DNA from: Niabella beijingensis
GTDB lineage: Bacteria > Bacteroidota > Bacteroidia > Chitinophagales > Chitinophagaceae
DNA: 64,000 nucleotides
Direction: 5' to 3'
Assembly (NCBI RefSeq): GCF_020034665.1
Contig: NZ_JAIQDI010000001.1
Coordinates: 1,550,001-1,614,000 of the forward strand
Part shown: piece by piece, positions 51,969 through 60,367 of the stretch
How the letters are laid out: each line of letters opens with the position of its first letter
Numbering within the stretch: position 1 is the first letter of the stretch
The notes under the pieces: generated by a model
Databases searched by the model: none
Seen by the model: the letters and a program-made list of their open reading frames with translations, nothing else
Told to the model about the DNA's origin: nothing
Program-made: the position numbers and the translations under genes

Positions 51969-53558
51969 ATGAAAGATTTTGTAAAATTGTTCCAGGAGAT
52001 CGATGCCACCACAAAGACCAATGCAAAAATAGCAGCACTGGTTACCTATTTCAATGATGCGGATCCGCAGGACCGGTTATGGGCCATTAGCTTGCTGATG
52101 GGCAACCGTCCGAAGCGACCGGTAAAGACCACCGATCTGCGCGCCTGGGTGGCAGCACTCACCAATCTTCCGTTATGGATCATTGAAGATTCCTACTATA
52201 TCGTGGGAGACCTTGCAGAAACGCTGGCCCTGCTGGCCGGTAAAGGGGAAAATGCTGGTGCACCGGTTCTTACACTTACCGGCTTGCTGCAATCCCTTCA
52301 GCAGCTTGCAGGGCTGCCTCCCCTGGAACAGCAGGTGTTCATCACCCGCTTCTGGGCCGATCACAACAATGATGAGAACTTTGTTTTTAATAAACTCATC
52401 ACCGGCAATTTCCGGATGGGTGTCAGCAGGCAACTGGTTATTAAAGCGCTGGCACAGTTCCTTCACCAGGATGAAAAAGCCGTGGCCCACCGGCTGATGG
52501 GAAAATGGGATCCGGCATCCGAAACGCTGGAATCACTTTTCGGGGAGCAGATCGCAGAAAACAAGGTTTACCTTCCGTATCCCTTTTTTCTTGCCTATCC
52601 GCTGGAAGGTCCGCCGGAAGCGAATCTTGGCCCTATCGGGGAATGGTACCTTGAAAAAAAGTTTGATGGCATCCGCGGACAGGTCATCGTACGCAATCAT
52701 CAGGTATTTGTATGGAGCCGCGGCGAGGAACTGGTGACCGATAAGTTCCCGGAATTCGACCGGCTGAAGGAGCTCCTTCCCAATGGTACCGTAATTGATG
52801 GAGAGATCATTCCCTGGAAAGACGGGCAGGTACTTCCCTTTGCACAGATGCAGACACGCATCGGCCGCAAAAAGCTCACTGCAAAGCACCTTACGGAAGT
52901 ACCGCTGATCATGATCTGTTACGATCTGCTGGAATACAATGGTGAAGATATTCGCGACAAACCACTGGAAAGGCGAAGAGCATTACTCACTTCGCTGCTG
53001 GCGCACCCGTCCGTCAATTCCGTATTGCAGTTATCCCATTTGCTTGAATTCGACAACTGGGAAGAAGCCGCGCAATTCCGCTCCCGGGCAAGAGATTTCT
53101 TTTGCGAAGGGATCATGATCAAACGGATCAACAGCCCCTATGAAACAGGGCGCAGGAGAGGCCACTGGTGGAAGTGGAAAACCGCGCCCATGACCGTGGA
53201 TGCTGTACTGATCTACGCGCAAAGCGGATCCGGCAGAAGATCCAATCTGTTTACAGACTATACGTTTGCCGTTTGGGACGGGGATCAGCTCGTACCTTTT
53301 ACCAAGGCGTATTCGGGACTGACGGACAAAGAGATCCTGCGGCTGGACCGCTGGGTCAAATCACACACCATCGAAAAATTCGGCCCGGTCAGGAGTGTGC
53401 AGCCGGAGCTGGTATTTGAGATCGCGTTTGAAGGCATCCAGGAAAGTAAACGCCATAAATCCGGTGTGGCACTCCGTTTTCCACGGATCCTCCGGTGGCG
53501 GGAGGACAAGCCCGCTGCGGAAGCCAATACCAAAACCGACCTGCTTGCCCTCCTGTAA
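51969..53558 (+). CDS. ATP-dependent DNA ligase, cassette type
   Basis: 529 residues. The N-terminal ligase domain is helical (about 1-200); the adenylation domain has the nucleophilic Lys in EKKFDGIRGQ (about residues 227-236), followed by DGEIIPW and LMICYDLLEYNGEDIRDKP; the C-terminal OB domain closes with KSGVALRFPRILRWREDKP. It seals nicks after repair, as the partner of the exonuclease encoded one base upstream. In typical cassettes a DEXH helicase and a metallophosphoesterase gene follow; here they are absent, because an MFS gene on the opposite strand begins 55 bases later. Confidence 0.95.
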   Translation: MKDFVKLFQEIDATTKTNAKIAALVTYFNDADPQDRLWAISLLMGNRPKRPVKTTDLRAWVAALTNLPLWIIEDSYYIVGDLAETLALLAGKGENAGAPVLTLTGLLQSLQQLAGLPPLEQQVFITRFWADHNNDENFVFNKLITGNFRMGVSRQLVIKALAQFLHQDEKAVAHRLMGKWDPASETLESLFGEQIAENKVYLPYPFFLAYPLEGPPEANLGPIGEWYLEKKFDGIRGQVIVRNHQVFVWSRGEELVTDKFPEFDRLKELLPNGTVIDGEIIPWKDGQVLPFAQMQTRIGRKKLTAKHLTEVPLIMICYDLLEYNGEDIRDKPLERRRALLTSLLAHPSVNSVLQLSHLLEFDNWEEAAQFRSRARDFFCEGIMIKRINSPYETGRRRGHWWKWKTAPMTVDAVLIYAQSGSGRRSNLFTDYTFAVWDGDQLVPFTKAYSGLTDKEILRLDRWVKSHTIEKFGPVRSVQPELVFEIAFEGIQESKRHKSGVALRFPRILRWREDKPAAEANTKTDLLALL

Positions 53559-53612
53559 AACCAATGGCAGGTAACGGTACATGCCCGTTTAGAAAATATT
53601 AATGAACCGGGA

Positions 53613-54842
53613 TCAGGAACAGGGCGCTTCGCAAGTTTCCGCAGCAATGACCACTGTTTTAGCGGGCGCAGCAGCAGGAATGCTGATGGCGGAAGCCGTC
53701 TGTTGATATTGTTTTATAAAAAGCACGCAAAGACCCAGACCTGCAAAGGCCATTACTGCGCCCACCAATGAGGGATACTGGTACCCGAATCCATGCTTCA
53801 GCGGGATACCGCCAAAGTAGGCGCCCAATGAATTGGCTACATTAAAGGCCGCCTGCATAATAGCAGCAGCCATCATTTCTGACTTCTTTGCTGAGCGCAG
53901 CATCAGCACATTCACCGGTGTGCCCACTGCCATTGACAGGGCTCCGCATATAAAAGTAAGTACCAGCGACACAGGTTGGTTACCGGAGAAAAAGAAAACC
54001 GCTATCAGTGCCGCAACCATTAATGAAAATAACACCGCTGCTGCACGCTCCGGCTTCATCCGGTCGGCCATATAACCACCCGCCAGGTTCCCGATCACCA
54101 TTCCGCCGCCGGCAAGCACCATGATGTAAGAGATGGCACTTTCGCTGAACCCGGATACATGGGTCATCAGCGGTGCGATATAGCTGAACCAGGCAAATAA
54201 GCCACCAAAACCGATACCGGTAATGGCGATGATCAGCCAGGATTTTTTCGTTTTAAAGAACTGCAGTTCCTCCCGCAGACCGGTGGTTTTCATGCTGGGC
54301 AATGCCGGCATCCACAGGTGCAGAAAAAGAATCGTCAACGCACCGATAAAGGAAACCATGCCAAAGGCAAGCCGCCAGTCGAACCGGTGCCCGATAAAGG
54401 TCACCAGGGGCACCATCGCAAGATTGGCCACCGTAAGTCCGGTGAACATCATCGCGATCGCCCGGGCCTGCTTCCCTTCCTTTGCCAGCCGGGAAGCCAC
54501 AATGGCACCGACTCCAAAAAAAGCACCATGTGGCAACCCGGAGAAAAAACGGGCGAAAAACAGGCTGTAAAAACCGGGCATCAATGCAGAAAGCCCGTTA
54601 AATAACGTGAACAGGATCATCAGACCGATCAGGATACGTTTGGGGGGATGTTTTGCTGACAATGCTACCAGCAGCGGCGCACCGATCACCACACCCAATG
54701 CATAGGCGGAAATAAGATACCCTGCAACCGGGATCTCAATCCCCAGCGACTGCGCCACATCCGGCAGCAGCCCCATGATCACAAATTCCGTAGTTCCTAT
54801 ACCCAGGCCCCCGAGCGCCAGGGGAAATAATTTTTTATTCAT
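53613..54842 (-). CDS. MFS transporter, AraJ-like (DHA1)
   Basis: 409-residue major facilitator with 12 hydrophobic segments. The start TTEFVIMGLLPDVAQSLGI and the motif A-like LSAKHPPKRILIG (about residues 62-74) mark the AraJ/arabinose-efflux-like DHA1 group, whose members export sugars or drugs. The late GTPVNVLMLRSAKKSE is common in this group. C-terminal residues are short and rich in Ala and Cys. A palindrome (TGTACTTAGTACA, 54876-54888) lies 34 bases upstream, suggesting repressor control; no regulator is adjacent. Confidence 0.88.
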   Translation of the reverse strand: MNKKLFPLALGGLGIGTTEFVIMGLLPDVAQSLGIEIPVAGYLISAYALGVVIGAPLLVALSAKHPPKRILIGLMILFTLFNGLSALMPGFYSLFFARFFSGLPHGAFFGVGAIVASRLAKEGKQARAIAMMFTGLTVANLAMVPLVTFIGHRFDWRLAFGMVSFIGALTILFLHLWMPALPSMKTTGLREELQFFKTKKSWLIIAITGIGFGGLFAWFSYIAPLMTHVSGFSESAISYIMVLAGGGMVIGNLAGGYMADRMKPERAAAVLFSLMVAALIAVFFFSGNQPVSLVLTFICGALSMAVGTPVNVLMLRSAKKSEMMAAAIMQAAFNVANSLGAYFGGIPLKHGFGYQYPSLVGAVMAFAGLGLCVLFIKQYQQTASAISIPAAAPAKTVVIAAETCEAPCS

Positions 54843-54875
54843 TGATTTTTATAAACGTCGTTCAATAATTAAATA

Positions 54876-54888
54876 TGTACTTAGTACA
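54876..54888. promoter_or_regulatory. palindrome TGTAC-TTA-GTACA upstream of the MFS gene
   Basis: Five-base arms around TTA, 34-46 bases before the start codon at 54842. The GTAC..GTAC pattern resembles sites of HxlR or MarR-type repressors that often regulate AraJ-like exporters, but no such gene is in the window. Confidence 0.4.
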
Positions 54889-55126
54889 CATTAATAGCAG
54901 TAAAACAGAAACCCTCTATGCAAGTTAACCGCAATAACCGGTTTTAAGTTTACAAAATAACCCCGGCGACATGATATCCAACGATTATTTTGCATTTAAG
55001 GTTTTGCTGACCTCCCTATATTTCTTTTCTTACGGACTCAGTTACAACGTGTTTGAGGAAGCGGCACTACACCACCTGCCTGCCGGCGCCTCCCCGGTCC
55101 ATTACTGCCAAAACCTTATACGCCGC
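54889..55126. other. Gap with no supported gene, left part
   Basis: About 240 bases with no supported gene. A short open frame begins at 54971 but runs into the repeat at 55127 and has no protein-like features. A weak AACCG/CGGTT inverted pair lies near 54927-54944. Confidence 0.5.
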
Positions 55127-55354
55127 CAAGACTCCGGGACCCAAAGCAACACAAAGGAAACATCCTCCGTACATCCTGGCAACTCCGCGCCTTTGCGCCC
55201 CCGTCAGGATCCTCTGAAAAGGGTGCACCGATCACACAGACTATTCCCCCGACTCTAACAATCTATTTAATCCGCGAGAGCAGACGCCTGCTATAACCCT
55301 ATAAAATCTTTGTGCAGCTTTGTGTCTTTGTTTCTTCGTGGTTCCCGCCTTTGC
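55127..55354. repeat. Compound intergenic repeat, copy 1
   Basis: About 228 bases that recur at 55481-55707 with near 90% identity by eye. Modules in order: CAAGACTCC with AAAGCAACACAAAGGAAA, CCGTACATCCTGG, CAGGATCCTCTGAAAAGGG, a block TGCACCGATCACACAGAC, a segment around TTTAATCCGCGAGAGCAGAC, CCTGCTATAACCCTATAAAATC, and a word-rich end TGTGTCTTTG with TTCTTCGTGGTT. The modules resemble the simple interspersed sequences common between Bacteroidota genes. No coding potential. Confidence 0.85.
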
Positions 55355-55384
55355 GACCCGTTCAGTGACCCTTAAAAACGACGC

Positions 55385-55459
55385 ACGATTACACAGACGT
55401 ACACAGACTATCCCCCCTGTCTGTGACAATCCGTGTAATCCGTGAGAGCAAATCCCTGC
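55385..55459. repeat. Third, degenerate partial unit between the two copies
   Basis: The stretch with GATTACACAGACGTACACAG and TGACAATCCGTGTAATCCGTG matches only the middle module of the larger repeat (ACACAGACTATTCCCC ... AATCCGCGAGAGC) and is more diverged. It suggests stepwise growth of the array. Confidence 0.6.
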
Positions 55460-55480
55460 ATATTCTTCGCCTTGCGCCAC

Positions 55481-55707
55481 CAAGACTCCAAGGCCCGAAG
55501 CAATACAAAGGAAATATCATCCGTACATCCTGGTGACTCCGCACCTTTGCGCCCCCGTCAGGATCCTCTGAAAAGGGTGCACCGATCACACAGACTATTC
55601 CCCGACTGTAACAATCCATTTAATCCGCGAGAGCAGACGCCTGCTATAACCCTATAAAATCTTTGTGCAGCATTGTGTCTTTGTGCCTTCGTGGTTTCCA
55701 CCTTTGC
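55481..55707. repeat. Compound intergenic repeat, copy 2
   Basis: Second copy of the repeat at 55127-55354, at an offset of 354 then 353 bases (one base lost in the C-run). Short open frames through this copy (such as 55442-55657) are not genes. The end of this copy runs to about 100 bases before the start of the LLM oxidoreductase gene. Confidence 0.85.
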
Positions 55708-55809
55708 AGCGTACCAACCTTTAAACAACAGAACTTTTTCCCGGCCGGATTGTTCTTTTACTTGTCTGTTCCCGCCATCATCAGGGTATGCAGCAAAAAA
55801 ATCGTATAT

Positions 55810-56826
55810 ATGGGCACAAGCCGTCTACAGAACATCCGCTATTCCATACTGGACCTGGCTACCGTTTGTCAGGATGACACCTTAAAACAAACATTTGAGC
55901 GCAGTCTCGAAACAGCGCGCTATGCCGAGCAGCTGGGTTACACCCGGTACTGGTTCTCGGAACATCACAATATGGAAAGCGTTGCCAGCGCCGCTACATC
56001 GGTGCTCATCGGCTATGTGGCCGGCGGCACCAATACCATTCGTGTGGGGTCTGGCGGCATTATGCTACCCAACCATTCCCCCCTTATTATCGCGGAGCAG
56101 TTCGGTACCCTTGGCATCCTTTATCCCAACCGTATCGACCTGGGTCTGGGACGGGCACCGGGAACCGATGCGCTAACGGCCATGACCATCCGGCAGGCGC
56201 CGGTAAATATTCCCTATGATTTCAAAGAAAACATAGAAGCACTCCAGCAATATTTCAGTAAAGAGAACCACCGCTCCAAAGTGCGGGCCCTCCCCGGGGA
56301 AGGTGTTGATATCCCGCTATGGGTGCTGGGATCCAGCACGGACAGCGCCTACCTTGCCGCTGCAATGGGACTTCCCTATGCCTTTGCCGCCCATTTTGCC
56401 CCGGCACAGCTGATGCAGGCCATGGAGATCTATCACAGCCGCTTTCAGCCTTCAGCAGTTCTTAGTAAACCCTACGCCATGGCCTGTGTGAATGTGATCG
56501 TTGCCGACAGTTCAGCCGAGGCTGCATTCCTCTCCACTTCACTTTACCGGATGTTCCTGGGTATCTTTACCAACAGCCGTGCTCCCCTGCAAGCCCCCAT
56601 TACTCATGATGAGCTGGAAAAGCTCTGGACACCGGAGCAGAAATACGGAGTGATGCATATGCTGTCCAACGGATTTATCGGAAACAGGGAAAAAGTAAAG
56701 GAAGAGCTGGAGGCATTTGTTGATCAGACCGGCATACAGGAACTCATGGTCATCTCGCAGGTATTTGACCAGAAAAAGAAGCTGCATTCCTATTCGCTGC
56801 TGAAGGATATTTTTACAGGCGCATAA
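55810..56826 (+). CDS. LLM class flavin-dependent oxidoreductase
   Basis: 338 residues, luciferase-like monooxygenase fold binding FMN or reduced flavin. Features: IRYSILDLATVCQDDTLKQ at the start, YWFSEHHNME (about residues 46-55), VGSGGIMLPNHSPLIIAEQFGTL (about 79-101), RIDLGLGRAPG (about 108-118) and PLWVLGSSTDSAYLAA (about 174-189). These match the MsnO8-like LLM group. No electron-donor partner is adjacent; the substrate is unknown. ATG at 55810 is chosen for the family start; the frame open upstream passes through the repeat region and is ignored. It stands alone, 192 bases before cls. Confidence 0.88.
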   Translation: MGTSRLQNIRYSILDLATVCQDDTLKQTFERSLETARYAEQLGYTRYWFSEHHNMESVASAATSVLIGYVAGGTNTIRVGSGGIMLPNHSPLIIAEQFGTLGILYPNRIDLGLGRAPGTDALTAMTIRQAPVNIPYDFKENIEALQQYFSKENHRSKVRALPGEGVDIPLWVLGSSTDSAYLAAAMGLPYAFAAHFAPAQLMQAMEIYHSRFQPSAVLSKPYAMACVNVIVADSSAEAAFLSTSLYRMFLGIFTNSRAPLQAPITHDELEKLWTPEQKYGVMHMLSNGFIGNREKVKEELEAFVDQTGIQELMVISQVFDQKKKLHSYSLLKDIFTGA

Positions 56827-57018
56827 TTTTCCCGCAGACTTGCGTTGATACGGATCGTTTCAATTGCGGCACCACAGAGCAGGTGCTCCGAAGGGCCTGA
56901 GGCCAGTTCCGATGCCGCATATTTAAGGTTAGATTCCGTTGTATACTTTTAAATTTGGTTATTGGTCATTAACTATTTTCCGTTGGTTATTCTCAATTCC
57001 TTACGGTAACTTACAGTT
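56827..57018. other. Intergenic stretch with word-play sequence
   Basis: 192 bases with no gene. From 56958 onward there are permutations of GGTTATTGGTCATTAAC and CGTTGGTTATTCTCAATTCC, similar to the spacers at 5155 and 10517. A perfect -7-like TAAATTTG (56950-56957) could drive cls; no -33 TTG is at proper spacing. Confidence 0.35.
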
Positions 57019-58479
57019 ATGAACTGGAGTTGGCTCCTTTTTGCGGAAGTACTTTATGTGATCCTGGTGGTCCTGGTTTGCATGCGTGTGATCTATGACA
57101 CCCGCAGCACCACTAAAACGCTGGCCTACCTGCTGCTGATCATTTTCCTTCCGGTGATCGGAATGTTTACCTATTTTTCATTTGGCATCAATTACCGGCG
57201 GAGGAAGCTTTACACCAAAAAGCTGTTAATGAACGAAGCAATGGAGCGATCGCTTCATGAGCGGATACAAAGCGGTTCTATGGAAGCCTTTACCCGGAAC
57301 AGTGCCGTGGTGGATAATAATGACCGCCTGTTCCATTACCTGTTGAAAGAAGGCAGCCCCCTGACCGGGCATAACAATGTCGAACTGCTGATCAACGGCG
57401 AACAGAAATTTCCCAAGGTACTGGAACTACTGCGCGCCGCCACCCATCACATCCACCTGGAATATTATATTTATGAGAACGATGAAACCGGCAACGCCAT
57501 TGCAGATCTGTTGATTGAAAAAGCCCGGCAGGGAGTGGAGGTCCGGTTTATTTATGATGACTTTGGCAGTCATTCCATAAGAAGAATGCTGGTAAAACGG
57601 TTACGCAGATCGGGCGTCAATGCTTTCCCTTTTCATAAGATCATTTTTATTGCCTTCGCCAACCGGCTGAATTACCGCAACCACCGAAAGATCATTATCG
57701 TGGACGGCCATACGGCATTTGTAGGCGGTATCAATATCAGCAACAAATATGTCAATGATGCCGCCTTCAACAATAAACTGTACTGGCGGGATACCCACCT
57801 GATGATACAGGGACCCGGTGTCTATTACCTGCAATACCTGTTTCTTGCCGACTGGAATTTTTGTGCCGGTGACCGGCTCACGGTTAATGAGCAGTTCTTC
57901 CCGCCTCCAGCTGCGCTCCTGCAAAAAGAAGACAAGCTCGTGCAGACCGCTGCCAGTGGTCCCGACTCGGATAACCCCACCATTCTTTATACCATTCTCC
58001 GTGCTATCGGCCTGGCAAAAAAAGAACTGCTGATCACCACGCCCTATTTCATCCCCGGCGAAAGCATCATGGAGGCCCTGATTGTGGCGGCATACAGTGG
58101 TATCCGGATACGCATCCTGGTGCCGGGGATCTCGGACTCCCTGCTGGTGAATACTGCCGCCAATTCATACTATGCCACATTGCTGGCCGCAGGTGTGGAG
58201 GTCTACCGTTATAAAAAAGGATTCGTCCATGCCAAAACACTGGTGTCCGACCGCAACCTGGCGATGGTGGGAACCGCCAATATGGATCACCGCAGCTTTG
58301 ATTTGAATTTTGAGGTGAATGCTGTTGTTTATGATATGGGAATTGCAGAACAGCTGGCACGCGCATTTGAGCGCGACCTCCTGGATGCAGAAAGGATTGA
58401 TGCCGCCGAATGGCTGCAACGCCCGCTTTATATCCGGCTGTTTGAAAAAACCTGCCGCCTGCTCTCCCCGCTGTTATGA
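57019..58479 (+). CDS. cls: cardiolipin synthase, phospholipase D superfamily
   Basis: 486 residues. Two N-terminal membrane helices (about residues 5-25 and 35-55) are followed by two phospholipase D domains with the HKD motifs NHRKIIIVDGHTAFVGG (about 220-236) and HAKTLVSDRNLAMVGTANMD (about 403-422). The enzyme makes cardiolipin from two phosphatidylglycerol molecules at the inner membrane. Length fits bacterial Cls (about 480). Together with cdsA and PAP2 it supplies the phospholipid network of the envelope. Confidence 0.95.
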   Translation: MNWSWLLFAEVLYVILVVLVCMRVIYDTRSTTKTLAYLLLIIFLPVIGMFTYFSFGINYRRRKLYTKKLLMNEAMERSLHERIQSGSMEAFTRNSAVVDNNDRLFHYLLKEGSPLTGHNNVELLINGEQKFPKVLELLRAATHHIHLEYYIYENDETGNAIADLLIEKARQGVEVRFIYDDFGSHSIRRMLVKRLRRSGVNAFPFHKIIFIAFANRLNYRNHRKIIIVDGHTAFVGGINISNKYVNDAAFNNKLYWRDTHLMIQGPGVYYLQYLFLADWNFCAGDRLTVNEQFFPPPAALLQKEDKLVQTAASGPDSDNPTILYTILRAIGLAKKELLITTPYFIPGESIMEALIVAAYSGIRIRILVPGISDSLLVNTAANSYYATLLAAGVEVYRYKKGFVHAKTLVSDRNLAMVGTANMDHRSFDLNFEVNAVVYDMGIAEQLARAFERDLLDAERIDAAEWLQRPLYIRLFEKTCRLLSPLL

Positions 58480-58484
58480 CCGTT

Positions 58485-59048
58485 TTACGACTCCAATCGT
58501 TTTTTAAGTCGCCGCAGCCGCAATGAAAGCGCGATCTGGAAGATGCCCAGCATTAAAAACGACACCGCCGTATAAACAATGATGGTGAGGCCTCCGAATA
58601 CGGGATTGCCGATCATCAGCAGGGCAAAAAGGATACCGATGACCGCCACGAACAGCACCCCACCCCAGCCCGGCACCTGCGCCTTTTTTAAATTGAATGC
58701 ATAAAAGATCCCCAGCAATGCGCGGAACAAAATCACCACCCCAATGTAAACCGGCAATACCGCCATCGTAAGTGCCGGAGAGGAAAGCAGAAAGATGCCA
58801 AACAGCAGATCCACGATCCCGCCCAGCAGCGACCAGCCCCAGCCCTGATCGTGCTTGCGGCTGCTCATTGCATAAACGATCTCAAAGATACCCGCCACCA
58901 GGAAGGTGGAAGCAAACAGAACGGACAAGGCGAGATAAGAAGCTACCGGCTGACTGAAAATATAAAATGCCAGCAACACGAACAGGATCCCGGATACCAG
59001 CAGGAGCCACCAGTTCTTCAGGCGTTCTTCCAATAATGTTGTAGTCAT
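58485..59048 (-). CDS. HdeD/DUF308 family membrane protein
   Basis: 187 residues with six hydrophobic segments arranged in pairs, the layout of HdeD (DUF308). Signature stretches: WWLLLVSGILFVLLAFYIF, SRKHDQGWGWSLLGGIVDLLFGIFLL and VLPVYIGVVILFRALLGIF. HdeD of E. coli contributes to acid resistance; elsewhere its role is unclear. The C-terminal residues are basic. It is convergent with cls, five bases apart; there is no clear terminator in this small gap. Confidence 0.85.
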   Translation of the reverse strand: MTTTLLEERLKNWWLLLVSGILFVLLAFYIFSQPVASYLALSVLFASTFLVAGIFEIVYAMSSRKHDQGWGWSLLGGIVDLLFGIFLLSSPALTMAVLPVYIGVVILFRALLGIFYAFNLKKAQVPGWGGVLFVAVIGILFALLMIGNPVFGGLTIIVYTAVSFLMLGIFQIALSLRLRRLKKRLES

Positions 59049-59165
59049 AGTGCTTTGTATTTAAAGGTTAAGAAAGCAATTCAGCAGCAAACCAGATACA
59101 TTTCCCACTTTCAAAGTTATACAATAACTTACTCCTAAACGGTTTTTAATCCCGTATTATTCCTG

Positions 59166-59196
59166 TTTGATCTGTTTGATATTAATTGTACCTTTC
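59166..59196 (+). promoter_or_regulatory. Promoter of the serine hydrolase gene
   Basis: TTTG (59166-59169), 19 bases, TACCTTTC (59189-59196), one mismatch from TAnnTTTG. Predicted leader of about 15 bases to ATG 59218. Confidence 0.55.
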
Positions 59197-59217
59197 TTGC
59201 TAAAACAACAATTGGCC

Positions 59218-60363
59218 ATGAGACCGTCCCTCCTGATCGCTGCTTTTATCTGTATACTTCAACTGAGGTCTTCTGCCCAGGAACCGCTGACAACCGGGCT
59301 TTTGAAATTAATGGAACAGTACCGCGCTGTGGGTATGTCGGTAGCAGTTGTGAAGGACAATAAGATCATCTACAACAGATCCTTCGGATATAAAGATCCG
59401 GAAGTAAAAACGTTGATACAGAACACCGACCTCTTCCGTATTGCTTCTATTTCAAAGTCCTTTACAGCAACCTCGTTGATGCAGCTGATAGAACAGGGCC
59501 GGATCAGCCTGAAGGATGAAGTGACCAAACTGGTAGGTTTCAAAGTAAACAATCCCCAATACCCAGATATACCCATTACCCTGGAGATGCTTCTTTCACA
59601 CACTTCCAGCATCAACGACAAAAACGGTTATTTTACACTGGATGCGATCAACCCGGAAAAGAACCCGTCCTGGGCAAAGGCCTATAACGATTATAAACCC
59701 GGTACCGGCTATGAGTACTGTAACCTCAACTTCAACCTGGCCGGAGCCATACTGGAACGGGCCTCCGGCGAGCGGTTTGATCAGTATGTGAAGCAGCATG
59801 TTCTGCAACCGCTGCAGCTGTATGGCGGATACCTGGTCGATTCGCTGGCGCGTGACCGCCTGGTGCCCCTTTACGAATACGACGATGCTTCAAAAACCTT
59901 TGCTGTTTCGCCGGGGGCTTATACATCCCCAAAAGCAAAACTGGTGAACTACGCAAAAGGCTACAGCACTCCCGTATTTTCTCCAACCGGAGGAATGAAG
60001 ATCTCTGCGCTGGATCTGGCAAAATACATGATGATGCATATGAATTATGGGAGCAGCAATACGGTGCGCATCATCAGTGAGGAAAGCAGCAAGACAATGC
60101 AGACCAAACGCTCTGACAAAGAAAATTACGGGCTGGCCTTATGGACCACCGAAAATTTAATCGCCGGCGAAAAAATGGTGGGGCATACCGGGGATGCTTA
60201 CGGTTTATACAGCAGCATGTTCTTTCAACCGGAAAAAAAGTTTGGATTCGTGGTCATTACCAATGGCTGCCTGCCACAGTATAAACAATCGGTGGTAGCG
60301 CTGCTGTATGATGCGGTGAACTACCTTTATCAGAACTGTATCAAAAAGGTTCCGGCAAATTGA
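59218..60363 (+). CDS. serine hydrolase, beta-lactamase-related (class C fold), secreted
   Basis: 381 residues with a signal peptide (LLIAAFICILQLRSSAQ). Catalytic motifs are SxxK with Ser77 and Lys80 in IASISKSF, the YxN motif in YEYCNLNF (about residues 176-178), and HTG in VGHTGDAYG near the end (replacing KTG). These place it with beta-lactamase-family peptidases and esterases (PF00144). It probably acts in the periplasm on D-amino acid peptides or esters; antibiotic resistance cannot be inferred. ATG 59218 is selected for the signal peptide and lies behind its own promoter. Confidence 0.9.
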   Translation: MRPSLLIAAFICILQLRSSAQEPLTTGLLKLMEQYRAVGMSVAVVKDNKIIYNRSFGYKDPEVKTLIQNTDLFRIASISKSFTATSLMQLIEQGRISLKDEVTKLVGFKVNNPQYPDIPITLEMLLSHTSSINDKNGYFTLDAINPEKNPSWAKAYNDYKPGTGYEYCNLNFNLAGAILERASGERFDQYVKQHVLQPLQLYGGYLVDSLARDRLVPLYEYDDASKTFAVSPGAYTSPKAKLVNYAKGYSTPVFSPTGGMKISALDLAKYMMMHMNYGSSNTVRIISEESSKTMQTKRSDKENYGLALWTTENLIAGEKMVGHTGDAYGLYSSMFFQPEKKFGFVVITNGCLPQYKQSVVALLYDAVNYLYQNCIKKVPAN

Positions 60364-60367
60364 TCCG

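Noticed and set aside
53613..54842. MFS gene as an antibiotic resistance determinant
   Set aside because: Only general AraJ/DHA1 motifs are visible; no evidence for a drug substrate.
54971..55258. 95-residue open frame before and through repeat copy 1
   Set aside because: It runs into the repeat, and its last part recurs in the frame of copy 2 only because the DNA repeats. No domain, signal or start context.
55442..55657. 71-residue open frame through repeat copy 2
   Set aside because: Same repeat-derived residues as the first frame; no protein features.
55663..55809. Longer N-terminus of the LLM oxidoreductase
   Set aside because: It runs through repeat copy 2; the family start is at 55810.
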